This document shows positions 18,078 through 26,648 of a stretch of 64,000 nt of DNA, piece after piece. Within the stretch, counting starts at the first letter, position 1. The number at the start of each line of letters is the position of its first letter. A program made the translations under genes and the position numbers. This DNA is from Sphingomonas sp. LM7 (lineage in GTDB: Bacteria > Pseudomonadota > Alphaproteobacteria > Sphingomonadales > Sphingomonadaceae). The stretch is from the NCBI RefSeq assembly GCF_002002925.1, contig NZ_CP019511.1, positions 1,860,001 to 1,924,000 on the forward strand. The letters run 5' to 3'. Below the pieces are notes generated by a model that had not been told where the DNA came from, made no database searches, and worked only from the letters and a program-made list of their open reading frames with translations.

Positions 18078-18207
18078 GCTGCGAGGGTACAGCCTGATCG
18101 AGAGGGCGCAATGTGCCGTACGGTCTATGCCCGCAGGGACCGGGCCGCAGACTTATCGACCGCGGAGACCGGCATTGGTGGGAAGCGGCCATAGTCGGGA
18201 ACGGGGT

Positions 18208-18239
18208 GGCGGGGCGCACAAAGGGGAAGGCGCCCCGCC
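18208..18239 (-). terminator. candidate terminator after TonB receptor gene
   Basis: GGCGGGGCG (18208-18216) and CGCCCCGCC (18231-18239) form a perfect 9-bp stem with a 14-nt loop just past the stop of the receptor gene. It lacks a clear T-run. Confidence 0.4.
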
Positions 18240-18249
18240 GGGGAGGGTC

Positions 18250-21174
18250 TTAGAAGCGGTAGCCCAGACGGAACTGGACGCGCCGCGGCAGGGTGATCGT
18301 GTTCGCGCCGATATTGCCCGGGACGAGCGGATCGGTGGGCGAATAGAAAGTGTCGAAGTCCTTGAAGTTCTTGTTGTTGAAGGCGTTCAGCAGATCGACC
18401 GCGGCTTCGAGATTGTCGCCGCCAAGAATGGTGAAGTTCTTCGACAGCGTCATGTTTACTTCGCAAAACGCGAACAGCCCCTCGATGCAGTTCTTCTCGG
18501 GGTAGGATGCCGTCAGCAGCGAAGCGCCGCTGTCCGTGCCGCGCCCGCCATCGGTTACCTGATAGGCAGCGCCGCTGCCCAGCTGGGTGATCGTGGCGAA
18601 CTTGAAGCCGAGCGGCAGATCGACGATGCCCGAGATCACGACCCGGTGACGCTCGTCGCCGGCGCGGGCACGCCAGCCATAGCCATCCGGCGTCAGGCCA
18701 TCGAGGCTGAACAGATCGCCGCCATTCTGCTCGGACTTGCTGAGCGTATAGGCGATGTTCAAACCCCAGCCCGACGCCGGCGTGTAATTCTTGTCGAGCG
18801 TGAAATAGACCGCCTTGTAGCGGGTATCGAGCCCGTCATAGCCGATCAGCACGTTGGAGAAGCCGAACGGCACCACCGTCGACGTGTTGCAGCAATTGCC
18901 GAGCCCGTTGTTCTGGCGGGTGGCGAACAGATGCGTGTAGCCGTTGCGGCCGCGCTGGTACGAACCGGTGAGCGATGCCTCGAACGGCCCGATGCGCTGG
19001 CGCACGCCGAGGCTGAACTGGTCGTTGACCGGCGGCTTGGCGTCGTTCTTGACGGCGAACAGTTCGGGCAGGCCCGAGGTAGCCGTGGCGCGCAGCTGGA
19101 TCAGGCCCTCGCGCGTGAGATAGGCCGGATTCCACGCAACCGTCGGCAGTCCCGAACGCGGCGAGCCGTCCGCAGAGAAGCGGAACACGCCCACCGGGTT
19201 CACTCGGCGCGACAATTCGTCGACGGTATTGCTGAAGTTGTTGCGGTCGAAATAACGGCCGGCGCCGCCGAAGATCACCGTGCTGCGATCGCCCTTCATG
19301 TCCCAGGAGAAGCCGAACCGCGGTGCGAACGCGCCGGTGAACGGCGAACGGTCGGTGCCGTCGGTGATGTAGTTCTCGGGATCGAAGTAGAACGTGCTCG
19401 GCAATGAACGCAGCGCTGCCGCGGCGTTATCGGGCGTCACATACTCATTGGCGAAGCCGTTGGTCTCATAATCCCAGCGAATGCCGAGATTGAGTTCGAG
19501 CCGGTCGGTGATGCTCCAGTCGTCCTGAATGTACGCGCCGAACTGGGTGTTCGACGCCTTGATCAGCGAATTGCCGAGGCCGAGGCGCGCTTCTGCAGGA
19601 AAGGCGAAGTTGAGGTTGTTTCCGGGCTCGCGGCGGTAGGTGTAGCGTGGCTGGAGATACGCCTGGTTGTCGAAATCGATGTCCGTGATCTCGACGCGCA
19701 GGCCCGCCTTGAGCACATGGCCGTCGATGCCGGTGTAGGTGACGTCGTCGCGGATCGTATAGCCCTGCTGCGTCTCGCGCCGAGTCGAGTCCTTGCCGCC
19801 GATGATGATCACGTCCGAATATTCGTATGACGGCAGGTCGGGGTTCAGCGAAGTCGGGTTGAACACATAGTTCAAATAGTTGGCGCTGAACTCGTTGGTG
19901 AAGTCGCTGCCAGCCATGGTGTATTTGAAGAGATAGGTCTCGACGGTGTTGCGCTTGTTCTCGGCACCTTCGTACGCCACGGTATTGCCGAAGCCCTGGA
20001 TGTCGGTTTCTTCGCGACGGCTGTACGACAAGTCGAAGGTCTGGCGGTCGTCGGGCGTTAAGGTCAGCTTGCCGAAGTAGAAATCGCCGCGGAACGGGCT
20101 GACGAATGCGCCGGTGAACTCATCGTAGCGACGGCCGGAGAACTGCTCGAACTCCGCGATCGCGGCTGGCGTTGCATTGGGATTGCCGACGTTGAACGCG
20201 CGATCCTGGTCATTGCCTTCATAGGCGCCGAAGAAGAACAGCTTGTCCTTGATGATCGGGCCGCCCAGCGAAATGCCATATTGCTTGCGCTCGAAAGCGG
20301 GCTCGGCGCGGTTGTTGCGGACATCGAGATAGGCCTTCTGGCTCAGTCCCTTGTCGGTATATTGCCCGAACACCTCGCCGTGGAACTCGTTCGTGCCCGA
20401 CTTGGTCACTGCCGTGACGATCGCGGCGCCGGCCTTCTCGTACTCGGCCTTGTAGTTCTGCGTCAGCACGCGGAATTCCTGGACGGCGAGCTGGCCGAAC
20501 GGATTGCCGCGGCTGTTCTGCTGCCCTGCGACGCCGCCTTCACGCAGCTGGTTCTTCAGGCTGACGCCGTCGATGAAGACGTTGACCTGGCTCGCGCTGG
20601 ACGCGCCCGAAGAGAAGCCCTTGTCGGTCTCGCTGTCGTTGTAGCGCACGCCAGGAGCGAGCGCGACGAAGGACAGGAAGTTGCGGTCGGTCTGCGGCAG
20701 GGTGCGGATCTGCTCCTGGCTGATGTTGGTCGCGACTTCGCTGGTGCGGGTCTCGGTCAGCCGCGAGCCGGTGACGACGATTTCGCCACCACCCGCATCA
20801 TCGACGCCGGCGGCGACTTCGGGGGCCACTGCGAGATCCAGCGACGCGGCCTGGCCGACGCCGAGCGTCACGGTCTGGCTGACGGTCTGGTCGCCCGCGG
20901 TCGCGGTGACTTCGTACGGGCCGGGACGCAGGCCGTTCAGCGTGTAGCGGCCGTCGGCGGCGCTGGTGGCGCGATAGGTCTGGTTGGTGCCGGTGTTGCG
21001 CGCGGTGACCTGTGCGCCGCCGGCGGCCGCGCCATCGGCACCGGTGACCTGCCCGCGGATCGAGCCGGTGGTGACCTGCGCCGCAGCGGGCGCGGGCAGC
21101 ATCGCCGCTCCGCTCGCCAGCATCGTCGCCGCTGCCAGATAGGCCCTGAACGCCCTGCCCTTGTGGATCGTCAT
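18250..21174 (-). CDS. Oar-like TonB-dependent receptor with carboxypeptidase-regulatory-like domain
   Basis: 974 aa. A signal peptide (residues 1-33, ending AAAQV) is followed by a carboxypeptidase-regulatory-like beta-sandwich (TTGSIRGQVTGADGAAAG to about residue 115), a TonB-box-like segment (GEIVVTGSRL), a plug domain with NVFIDGVSLKNQLR and TAVTKSGTNEFHGEVFGQ, and a large barrel ending in RVQFRLGYRF, a terminal aromatic typical of outer-membrane proteins. This layout is that of Oar-like receptors; ligands are usually unknown. A TGTAACCGGTTACA operator 287 bp upstream puts it in the same predicted regulon as the GH3 and GH144-like genes, so a role in beta-glucan oligosaccharide uptake is likely. 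The start MTIHKGRAF at 21174 was chosen because it begins the signal peptide; longer frames add unrelated sequence. Confidence 0.92.
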   Translation of the reverse strand: MTIHKGRAFRAYLAAATMLASGAAMLPAPAAAQVTTGSIRGQVTGADGAAAGGAQVTARNTGTNQTYRATSAADGRYTLNGLRPGPYEVTATAGDQTVSQTVTLGVGQAASLDLAVAPEVAAGVDDAGGGEIVVTGSRLTETRTSEVATNISQEQIRTLPQTDRNFLSFVALAPGVRYNDSETDKGFSSGASSASQVNVFIDGVSLKNQLREGGVAGQQNSRGNPFGQLAVQEFRVLTQNYKAEYEKAGAAIVTAVTKSGTNEFHGEVFGQYTDKGLSQKAYLDVRNNRAEPAFERKQYGISLGGPIIKDKLFFFGAYEGNDQDRAFNVGNPNATPAAIAEFEQFSGRRYDEFTGAFVSPFRGDFYFGKLTLTPDDRQTFDLSYSRREETDIQGFGNTVAYEGAENKRNTVETYLFKYTMAGSDFTNEFSANYLNYVFNPTSLNPDLPSYEYSDVIIIGGKDSTRRETQQGYTIRDDVTYTGIDGHVLKAGLRVEITDIDFDNQAYLQPRYTYRREPGNNLNFAFPAEARLGLGNSLIKASNTQFGAYIQDDWSITDRLELNLGIRWDYETNGFANEYVTPDNAAAALRSLPSTFYFDPENYITDGTDRSPFTGAFAPRFGFSWDMKGDRSTVIFGGAGRYFDRNNFSNTVDELSRRVNPVGVFRFSADGSPRSGLPTVAWNPAYLTREGLIQLRATATSGLPELFAVKNDAKPPVNDQFSLGVRQRIGPFEASLTGSYQRGRNGYTHLFATRQNNGLGNCCNTSTVVPFGFSNVLIGYDGLDTRYKAVYFTLDKNYTPASGWGLNIAYTLSKSEQNGGDLFSLDGLTPDGYGWRARAGDERHRVVISGIVDLPLGFKFATITQLGSGAAYQVTDGGRGTDSGASLLTASYPEKNCIEGLFAFCEVNMTLSKNFTILGGDNLEAAVDLLNAFNNKNFKDFDTFYSPTDPLVPGNIGANTITLPRRVQFRLGYRF

Positions 21175-21460
21175 ATCGCTGTCCCTTCTCGCGTTTCGTA
21201 CGCTTTTGTTATGCCGCCATGGCTTGTTGTCGTTCGTCGAGGCTGCGGAACGCACGTCGCGCCACAGCGTTGCGCAGGCTCTGCGCACAATGCGCAAGCA
21301 CCTGAAATGTCTGGATCGATGGATCGGGCCGGAGGCCGTATCGGCTGCAGCCGCCAAGGGCTCGCCGGGCCGTTTCAGGCATGACCCCACCCGAAATCGA
21401 GTGCGGGATTCGCCCGATTGCCGCCGGGGTTCATGCTGTACTCTCTCCCAATCCCGATCT

Positions 21461-21474
21461 TGTAACCGGTTACA
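21461..21474. promoter_or_regulatory. operator TGTAACCGGTTACA (LacI-family regulon, site 3)
   Basis: A perfect 14-bp palindrome upstream of the TonB receptor gene. It lies about 14 bp downstream of a weak -10 box on the minus strand, where bound repressor would block transcription. Confidence 0.78.
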
Positions 21475-21553
21475 TATTCTCATGGAACGGATACGCCGTC
21501 CGACAACGATGTCAAAAAGCCGTTTACACGCCGCTGTCAATGCCACGATCGAT

Positions 21554-21567
21554 TGAGAACGTTCTCA
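21554..21567. promoter_or_regulatory. operator TGAGAACGTTCTCA
   Basis: A perfect 14-bp palindrome in the receptor/eCIS divergent region, 80 bp from the TGTAACCGGTTACA site and 272 bp before the first eCIS gene. Near-copies lie upstream of the GH3 gene at 5106-5131, which suggests a second LacI-type regulator that joins the two glucan transcription units and might also touch the eCIS promoter. Confidence 0.65.
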
Positions 21568-21838
21568 TGGGCAGGTGCGTGCGATAGCGTGTCCGAACGG
21601 CAACAGTTGCCTGCACATCCGCTCGACCAGCATTTCCGCCGCACTCGCCGGGGCCGACCAAGCAGGGAAATGATCGCTTCTGGACATGAACCCGGTAGAT
21701 TCGGATGCGTCGTCTGTTGCCAGCGCGCCGATTCCAAATAGTCTCGGCCCCAGGTTGCATTCGAGTCCAGCCGCCCCCGTGCAGGAGCGGCAGACACTTC
21801 TATCGTCGCTTCACGCCTGAGGGGGAAGATCTTGGCCC

Positions 21839-22429
21839 ATGGTCATGATCAACGATATTCTATTGTCCGTGCGCAACCGGATCGAGGCCACGCTCCAGGC
21901 GGCCCAGTCGCGCGACGAGGAATGGATTCGGCTGACCAACCTGACCGGGCTCGACGGCAGCGTGCAGCCCGAGATTGCCGGGCGGATCGTGATGTCGCTC
22001 GCCGCGCTCCAGCACGATACCAGCCTGGGCGCGTTCCCGCAGGCGCGGGCGGGCAGCGGCGACAGCTACGGGATGTCGAGCGCGCCGCAATTCATCGACG
22101 CCTATGTGCTGTTCGCCTCGTGCTTCGTCGAGGCGAGCTATGCCGCGGGGCTCGCGATCCTCTCGCGGATCATCGAGTATCTCCAGGAATATCCGGTGTT
22201 CGACGCGGCCAGCTCGCCCGATATCGGCGCGCGGATGGGCAATCTCGCGATCGAGCTGGTCGGGTTGGACCTAAGCCAGGCGAGCCATCTCGCCACCTTT
22301 ACCGGGCTGAAGGGCCAACCCTTCGTGCTGTATCGCCTGCGCCGCCTGCCCTTTGTCGGCGCCGCGATCTCGTCGGTCGCGCCGGCGGTGCAGCAAGCAC
22401 CCCCGCCCCTGCTGCAGCCGCAGGCATGA
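21839..22429 (+). CDS. eCIS cap/terminator protein, DUF4255 (Pvc16-like)
   Basis: 196 aa. The N-terminal about 175 residues match the DUF4255 / Pvc16 N-terminal family (INDILLSVRNRIEATLQ, VMSLAALQHD, YVLFASCFVEASYAAGLAIL, LAIELVGLDLSQASHLAT). In PVC and Afp particles this protein caps the distal end of the tube and sheath. A proline-rich tail (QQAPPPLLQPQ) ends the protein. It is the first gene of the 14-gene injection-system operon; in the Photorhabdus PVC locus the same family is encoded last. The start at 21839 has GAGGGGGAAG upstream at a rather long spacing; ATG at 21845 is an alternative. Confidence 0.88.
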   Translation: MVMINDILLSVRNRIEATLQAAQSRDEEWIRLTNLTGLDGSVQPEIAGRIVMSLAALQHDTSLGAFPQARAGSGDSYGMSSAPQFIDAYVLFASCFVEASYAAGLAILSRIIEYLQEYPVFDAASSPDIGARMGNLAIELVGLDLSQASHLATFTGLKGQPFVLYRLRRLPFVGAAISSVAPAVQQAPPPLLQPQA

Positions 22430-22436
22430 GCGCGCG

Positions 22437-23639
22437 ATGACGACGATCTTCGATTCCTTCCTCGATCAGGCGCTGCGTACGCTGCCGCCCGCAACGCTGC
22501 GTCCGGCGCGCAAGCGCGCGACGCCACCGGCGGGCAGCGCGCTCACGGGGCGCTATGTCCGCTTCCTCTCGATCGATGTCCGTCACGAATTCTACAATCG
22601 CGACCAGGGCGTCTGCACCGACATCGCCATCGAGCCGACGCCGCGCACCCGCGAACGCCTGAAGCTATATGGCTATATCGTCCGCTGCCGCGATGACGGC
22701 GTGGACCTGTTCTGGGACGCAGGCGTCCAGGCGCAGGCCAACGGCGTCTTCGCAGATCTCCAGCGACGCTTCGGACAGGTGCCCGCCGACATCTGGGCGC
22801 GGCTGTACGAACCGCCGCTGCTGTTCACCCTGAGGCTGCGTGAACCCCGGTTCGCCGTGTTTACCGACATGCCGTCCGACTTCCGGATCGGCGATCCGCC
22901 GCTCCAGCTCTCCTCCCGCGCCAATATTCCAGGCGCCGATGGCGAGGCCCGGCTGGCGATCGACTGGAGCGCACAGCTCGACCGGCCCAGCATCGTCGAG
23001 AGCCGCGGCATGGAGGGTCTGGGCAACAGCGCGCCTCCCGAAGACGCGAAGCCCGAGCCGAAGCCCCTCGCGCCGCAGGACCAGGGTCCGGCGGCACGCG
23101 AGCGCGGACAGTTCGAACGACGCTCGCAGGCTTTCGCGCTGCTCGACCTGCACTTCACCCGCGCCGACCCTGCGCCGTCCGATGCATGGGACGGCATGCC
23201 GGTCGATCGCACCCCGGCCACGCCGCGATCGGGGCCGCCATCCTTCTTCCGGCCGGTCCGCTACACGCTGGGCTTCGAAGCGCGGCGGACGCGCTGGCGC
23301 TATCTGGTCGCAGCACGCGACGGCAGCGTCGATGCCGCCAGCCTCAGCGTGGTGGGCCCCGATGGCTGCGATGCGGGCTTCCGCCGCGACGATGCGCCAC
23401 GCCGACTGCCCGACGGGCGAGTCGCCGCGTGCCTGACCGCGGATGATCCGCGCGCTATCCTCGCCAGCCCGGATGCGCACCTTGCCCTGATGGGCCGCCC
23501 GCTTGCCGGGCGCAGCTGGCCGCGCGCGCTGGTCGATCGGTTGCCGGGGCCGTCCAGCGAGAACATCCTGCCGGCAAGCGCTGTGCCGCCGACCGGCGAC
23601 CAGCCGCCGGCATGGTCCGATATCTACGTGTTCGTCTGA
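22437..23639 (+). CDS. unrecognised eCIS-associated protein
   Basis: 400 aa; not a family I recognise. The start at 22437 (MTTIFDSFLDQAL) lies 7 bp after the DUF4255 stop, and the gene is followed 19 bp later by the sheath gene, so it is part of the operon. The N-terminal part (about 35-170) looks like a folded beta-rich domain (RYVRFLSIDVRHEFYN, LKLYGYIVRCRDDGVDLFWD, LLFTLRLREPRFAVFTDMP). A charged, proline-rich linker follows (about 200-225, DAKPEPKPLAPQDQGP). A second beta-rich part follows it (RPVRYTLGFEARRTRWRYLV) and the C-terminus is WSDIYVFV. There is no signal peptide or membrane segment. Its place between cap and sheath suggests a structural role at the distal end, such as a cap adaptor, but this is a guess; a cargo role is not excluded. 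Confidence 0.8.
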   Translation: MTTIFDSFLDQALRTLPPATLRPARKRATPPAGSALTGRYVRFLSIDVRHEFYNRDQGVCTDIAIEPTPRTRERLKLYGYIVRCRDDGVDLFWDAGVQAQANGVFADLQRRFGQVPADIWARLYEPPLLFTLRLREPRFAVFTDMPSDFRIGDPPLQLSSRANIPGADGEARLAIDWSAQLDRPSIVESRGMEGLGNSAPPEDAKPEPKPLAPQDQGPAARERGQFERRSQAFALLDLHFTRADPAPSDAWDGMPVDRTPATPRSGPPSFFRPVRYTLGFEARRTRWRYLVAARDGSVDAASLSVVGPDGCDAGFRRDDAPRRLPDGRVAACLTADDPRAILASPDAHLALMGRPLAGRSWPRALVDRLPGPSSENILPASAVPPTGDQPPAWSDIYVFV

Positions 23640-23658
23640 AACAAGCGGGAGAAAAGCG

Positions 23659-25425
23659 ATGGCTACCCAATACAAGACCCCGGGCGTCTACATCCAGGAG
23701 CCCGACAGCTTCCCGCCCTCGATCGTCGGCGTCGAGACCGCGGTGCCTTGTTTCATCGGCTATACCCAGCAGGCGACCGACACCGACAAGCGCGACCTGA
23801 CGCTGATCCCCAAGCGCGTTGAATCGATGGCCGAGTTCGCCCAATTCTATGGTCGCGGCTATTCGCAGAAATATTATCTCGCTGCAGTCGATGCCGATAA
23901 CGACGGCACGCCCGATGCAGAGGAGAATGCGAGCACTTCCCCCGATCTCAGCTGGGGCAATGTCTCGCTCGACGGGACGACGTCCTATGCGCTGATGCAG
24001 ATCGGCAAGACCGTGTTCAATCTCTTCAACAGCATGCGGCTGTTCTACGCCAATGGCGGCGGCGCCTGCTACGTCATATCGTGCGGGGCGTTCGAGAGCG
24101 ACGGCAACCCGACGCCGATCAGCGCGGACGATTTCGAAGCCGCGCTGGGCGTGTGCGAAAGCTTTGTCGGTCCGACGATGGTGGCGATCCCCGACGCGAT
24201 CCAGCTTTCCGACAAGAACCAGTTCAACAATGTCACTGCGCGGATGCTGCGCAGCTGCGCCAAGACCGGCGACCGTATGGCGTTGCTCGACGTGTGGGGG
24301 GCGAACACGCTCCAGCCGCGCGACGACTGGAAACCGGCGATCGCCGATTTCCGCGATGGCATCGCCTCGCAGGTGCCGCCCGAGATGTGGCGGTTCGGCG
24401 CCGCCTATTTCCCGCCGCTGGTGACGTCGGTTGTGTCGCCGAGCGAGATCGACATCTCCAACTTCGCGGGCGATGGCACGAAGAATGCCACGCTGCAGAC
24501 CGCGCTGCTCAGCGTGCTGACTGCCGCCTATCCGGCACCACCACCACCTCCGACCAAGCCGGGCGATGCAGCCGAGACCGTCCCGGCAGGCACCGGAAAG
24601 CCGCCCGTCGATGCCGGCGACCCCGCCGCCAAGCCCCCCGCCACGGTCGCGGCGCTGAGCGACAAGGGCCAGACGATATACACCAGCTATGTCCAGAAGA
24701 TCGGCACGTCGCTGGCGGTGTTGCCCAAGGCGTCCGACACCAACGCGGTGGCCGCCGGGATTACCCACAAGCAACTGACCTCGGCGCTGGTCGCCACCGT
24801 TCCCGGCTTCCAGAATTTGCTGACGGCGATCGCCGCTACGCAGGGTGTACTGCCGACCAGCGGCGCGATCGCTGGCGTGTGGGCGACCAACGATGCCTCG
24901 CGCGGGGTGTGGAACGCCCCGGCCAATGTCGGCATCGCGACGATGGTGATGCCCAAGCTGCCGATCGCGGGCGACGACCAGGACGACCTCAACGTCCCCG
25001 TCCAAGGGCTGGCGATCAACGCGATCCGCACCTTCCAGGGACGCGGCAGCCTGATCTGGGGCGCGCGCACGCTCGACAGCCTGTCCAACGACTGGCGCTA
25101 TATCCAGGTGCGCCGCACGATGATCTATGTCGAGCAATCGGTGAAGCAGGCATTGGACGCGATGGTCTTCCGTCCCAACACCGCGCAGACCTGGGTGACC
25201 GTGGTCTCGATGATCGAGAGTTTCCTCCATGGGCTCTGGGCCTCGGGCGGCCTGATGGGGAACAGTCCGGCGCAGGCCTATAACGTCGTCGCCGGGCTGG
25301 GCAGCACGATGACGCCGGACGACGTGCTCAACGGGGTGATGCGGGTGCAGGTGACGCTGCAGATGGTCCACCCGGCCGAGTTCATCGAACTCACCTTCAA
25401 GCAGCAGATGCTCGGCGGCGCCTGA
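23659..25425 (+). CDS. eCIS contractile sheath protein
   Basis: 588 aa. It starts with the typical sheath opening MATQYKTPGVYIQEPDSFPP and ends with the conserved tail-sheath C-terminal domain (NDWRYIQVRRTMIYVEQSV, LDAMVFRPNTAQTW, RVQVTLQMVHPAEFIELTF). Subunits form the outer helical sleeve that contracts and drives the inner tube. Only one sheath gene is present, whereas PVC and Afp encode three. A proline- and alanine-rich segment at residues about 292-334 (PAPPPPPTKPGD onwards) splits the middle domain and may be an exposed loop. The start at 23659 is preceded by GGGAGAAAAG. Confidence 0.93.
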   Translation: MATQYKTPGVYIQEPDSFPPSIVGVETAVPCFIGYTQQATDTDKRDLTLIPKRVESMAEFAQFYGRGYSQKYYLAAVDADNDGTPDAEENASTSPDLSWGNVSLDGTTSYALMQIGKTVFNLFNSMRLFYANGGGACYVISCGAFESDGNPTPISADDFEAALGVCESFVGPTMVAIPDAIQLSDKNQFNNVTARMLRSCAKTGDRMALLDVWGANTLQPRDDWKPAIADFRDGIASQVPPEMWRFGAAYFPPLVTSVVSPSEIDISNFAGDGTKNATLQTALLSVLTAAYPAPPPPPTKPGDAAETVPAGTGKPPVDAGDPAAKPPATVAALSDKGQTIYTSYVQKIGTSLAVLPKASDTNAVAAGITHKQLTSALVATVPGFQNLLTAIAATQGVLPTSGAIAGVWATNDASRGVWNAPANVGIATMVMPKLPIAGDDQDDLNVPVQGLAINAIRTFQGRGSLIWGARTLDSLSNDWRYIQVRRTMIYVEQSVKQALDAMVFRPNTAQTWVTVVSMIESFLHGLWASGGLMGNSPAQAYNVVAGLGSTMTPDDVLNGVMRVQVTLQMVHPAEFIELTFKQQMLGGA

Positions 25426-25467
25426 GGCCCCGTCCTTTCCCCTCAACTCTTCTGACAGGAGCAGATC

Positions 25468-25923
25468 ATGGCTGACGGCAGTGCACAGGACGATGTCTGG
25501 CCGCTTCCCAAATTCTATTTCAACATCGATCTCGGCGACGGCAAGACGCAGGGATTTTCCGAGATCAGCGGGCTGGAGAGCGAGACCAAGGCGATCGAAT
25601 ATCGCCACGGCGACAGCGCGGTATTCGCGCCGATCAAGATGCCGGGGCTGCGCAGCGTCGGCAACGTCACGCTCAAGAAAGGCGTGTTCACCAAGGACTC
25701 GATCTTCTGGACCTGGTTCAACGAGACCCAGCTCAACGTCATCAAGCGCCGCACGGTGATCATCAACCTGCTCAACGAAAAGGCGTCGCCGATGATGACC
25801 TGGACGCTGACCAACGCCTTCCCGGTCAAGATGCAGGCGACCGACATGAAGTCCGACGCCAGCGAAGTCGCGATCGAGACGCTCGAGCTCGCCTATGAGA
25901 CGCTGGCGGTAAAGGCTGCCTGA
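25468..25923 (+). CDS. eCIS inner tube protein (T4 gp19-like)
   Basis: 151 aa. It matches the phage tail tube (gp19-like) family used by eCIS: FYFNIDLGDGKTQGFSEISG at the start, then EYRHGDSAVFAPIKMPGL, NVTLKKGVFTKD, and IETLELAYETLAVKA at the end. Subunits stack as hexamers to make the hollow tube that is fired. It follows the sheath gene, as Pvc1/Pvc5-type tube genes do, and its TGA shares a base with the ATG of the next gene. AGGAG precedes the start. Confidence 0.92.
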   Translation: MADGSAQDDVWPLPKFYFNIDLGDGKTQGFSEISGLESETKAIEYRHGDSAVFAPIKMPGLRSVGNVTLKKGVFTKDSIFWTWFNETQLNVIKRRTVIINLLNEKASPMMTWTLTNAFPVKMQATDMKSDASEVAIETLELAYETLAVKAA

Positions 25924-26438
25924 TGCCGGCTGCCGGTGCCCCTGCCGCCGATCCCCGCGAGCGTCCGCTCCGCACCGACAGCGTCTATGTGCCGCCGCCG
26001 GTGTTCGCTTTCCGCGTCGATATCGACGGCGCGGAAAGCGACACCAGCTTCCAGGAAGTGTCGGGTCTGGAGGTCCAGTTCGAGAGCGAGGACGTGGTCG
26101 AGGGCGGGCAGAACCGCTTCGTCCACCGGCTGCCGACGCGCACCAAATATTCGAACCTGCTGCTCAAGCGCGGCGTGGTGACGCAGGCGTCGGCGTTCGG
26201 CGGCTGGGTGTCGCGTGCGCTTTCGGGAGGACTGGTGCGGCAGGGATCGGCCAAGACGATCAACGTCAAGCTGCTCAACGAGAAGCGCCAGCCGCTGGTG
26301 GTGTGGAACGTGTTCGGCGCCTACCCGCTGCGCTGGGAGCATTCGCAGCTCAACGCGATGGGCAATGACGTGCTGATCGAGACGGTAGAGCTCAGCTACC
26401 AGTTCTTCCAGCGCCAGAACTTCCCGCAGGCCGCGTGA
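25923..26438 (+). CDS. second eCIS tube protein (Pvc5-like tube initiator)
   Basis: 171 aa and the same family as the preceding gene: FAFRVDIDGAESDTSFQEVS, LPTRTKYSNLLLKRGVV, and VETVELSYQFFQRQNF in reverse-strand-free reading near the end. A longer, proline-rich N-terminus (residues 1-28) distinguishes it. In PVC and Afp a second tube paralogue forms the first ring on the baseplate, which is the probable role here. Starts overlap the previous stop by one base, so translation is probably coupled. Confidence 0.9.
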   Translation: MPAAGAPAADPRERPLRTDSVYVPPPVFAFRVDIDGAESDTSFQEVSGLEVQFESEDVVEGGQNRFVHRLPTRTKYSNLLLKRGVVTQASAFGGWVSRALSGGLVRQGSAKTINVKLLNEKRQPLVVWNVFGAYPLRWEHSQLNAMGNDVLIETVELSYQFFQRQNFPQAA

Positions 26439-26647
26439 TGCCATTGGAGATCCGCCAGATCGCCATCCAGATGCGTGTAGCCGAGGATCCCGGCGAGCAG
26501 GAGGAAGCGGAAAGCGGCCCGCGCTCGGTGATGGGCCTCGTCGATTGCGACTGCGACGAAGGCGACGAGGAGGAAAAGCAGACCGCGCTGGTCGAGCGCT
26601 GCGTCGAGGCGGTGCTCGCCGAACTCGCCCGCCGCGAGGCGTGGTGA
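26438..26647 (+). CDS. small DUF5908 eCIS protein (Pvc6-like)
   Basis: 69 aa. The start MPLEIRQIAIQMRVAED matches the DUF5908 opening (MPxEIRELxI...). The middle is very acidic (DCDCDEGDEEE). Such small proteins sit between the tube and LysM genes in most eCIS loci; the function is unknown. TGATG overlap with the preceding gene; a GTG at 26435 would add one residue. Confidence 0.8.
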   Translation: MPLEIRQIAIQMRVAEDPGEQEEAESGPRSVMGLVDCDCDEGDEEEKQTALVERCVEAVLAELARREAW

Positions 26648-26648
26648 C

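Larger units (their letters stand above)
21175..21838. other. 664-bp divergent control region, TonB receptor / eCIS operon
   Basis: No credible gene. It carries two sugar-type operators (21461-21474 and 21554-21567) and, on the minus strand, a TTGACA box (21510-21515) with a weak TATCCG box (21488-21493) 16 bp downstream, placing the first operator just after the likely transcription start of the receptor gene. I could not identify a convincing promoter for the eCIS operon in the remaining 270 bp (21568-21838). Confidence 0.55.

Noticed and set aside
21524..21797. Short open frames between the TonB receptor and the eCIS operon
   Set aside because: They overlap operators, lack ribosome-binding sites and resemble nothing known; better read as control DNA.
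23455..25608. Minus-strand open frame of 717 codons over the sheath gene
   Set aside because: The sheath protein is unmistakable on the plus strand, and every other gene of the operon is also on the plus strand.
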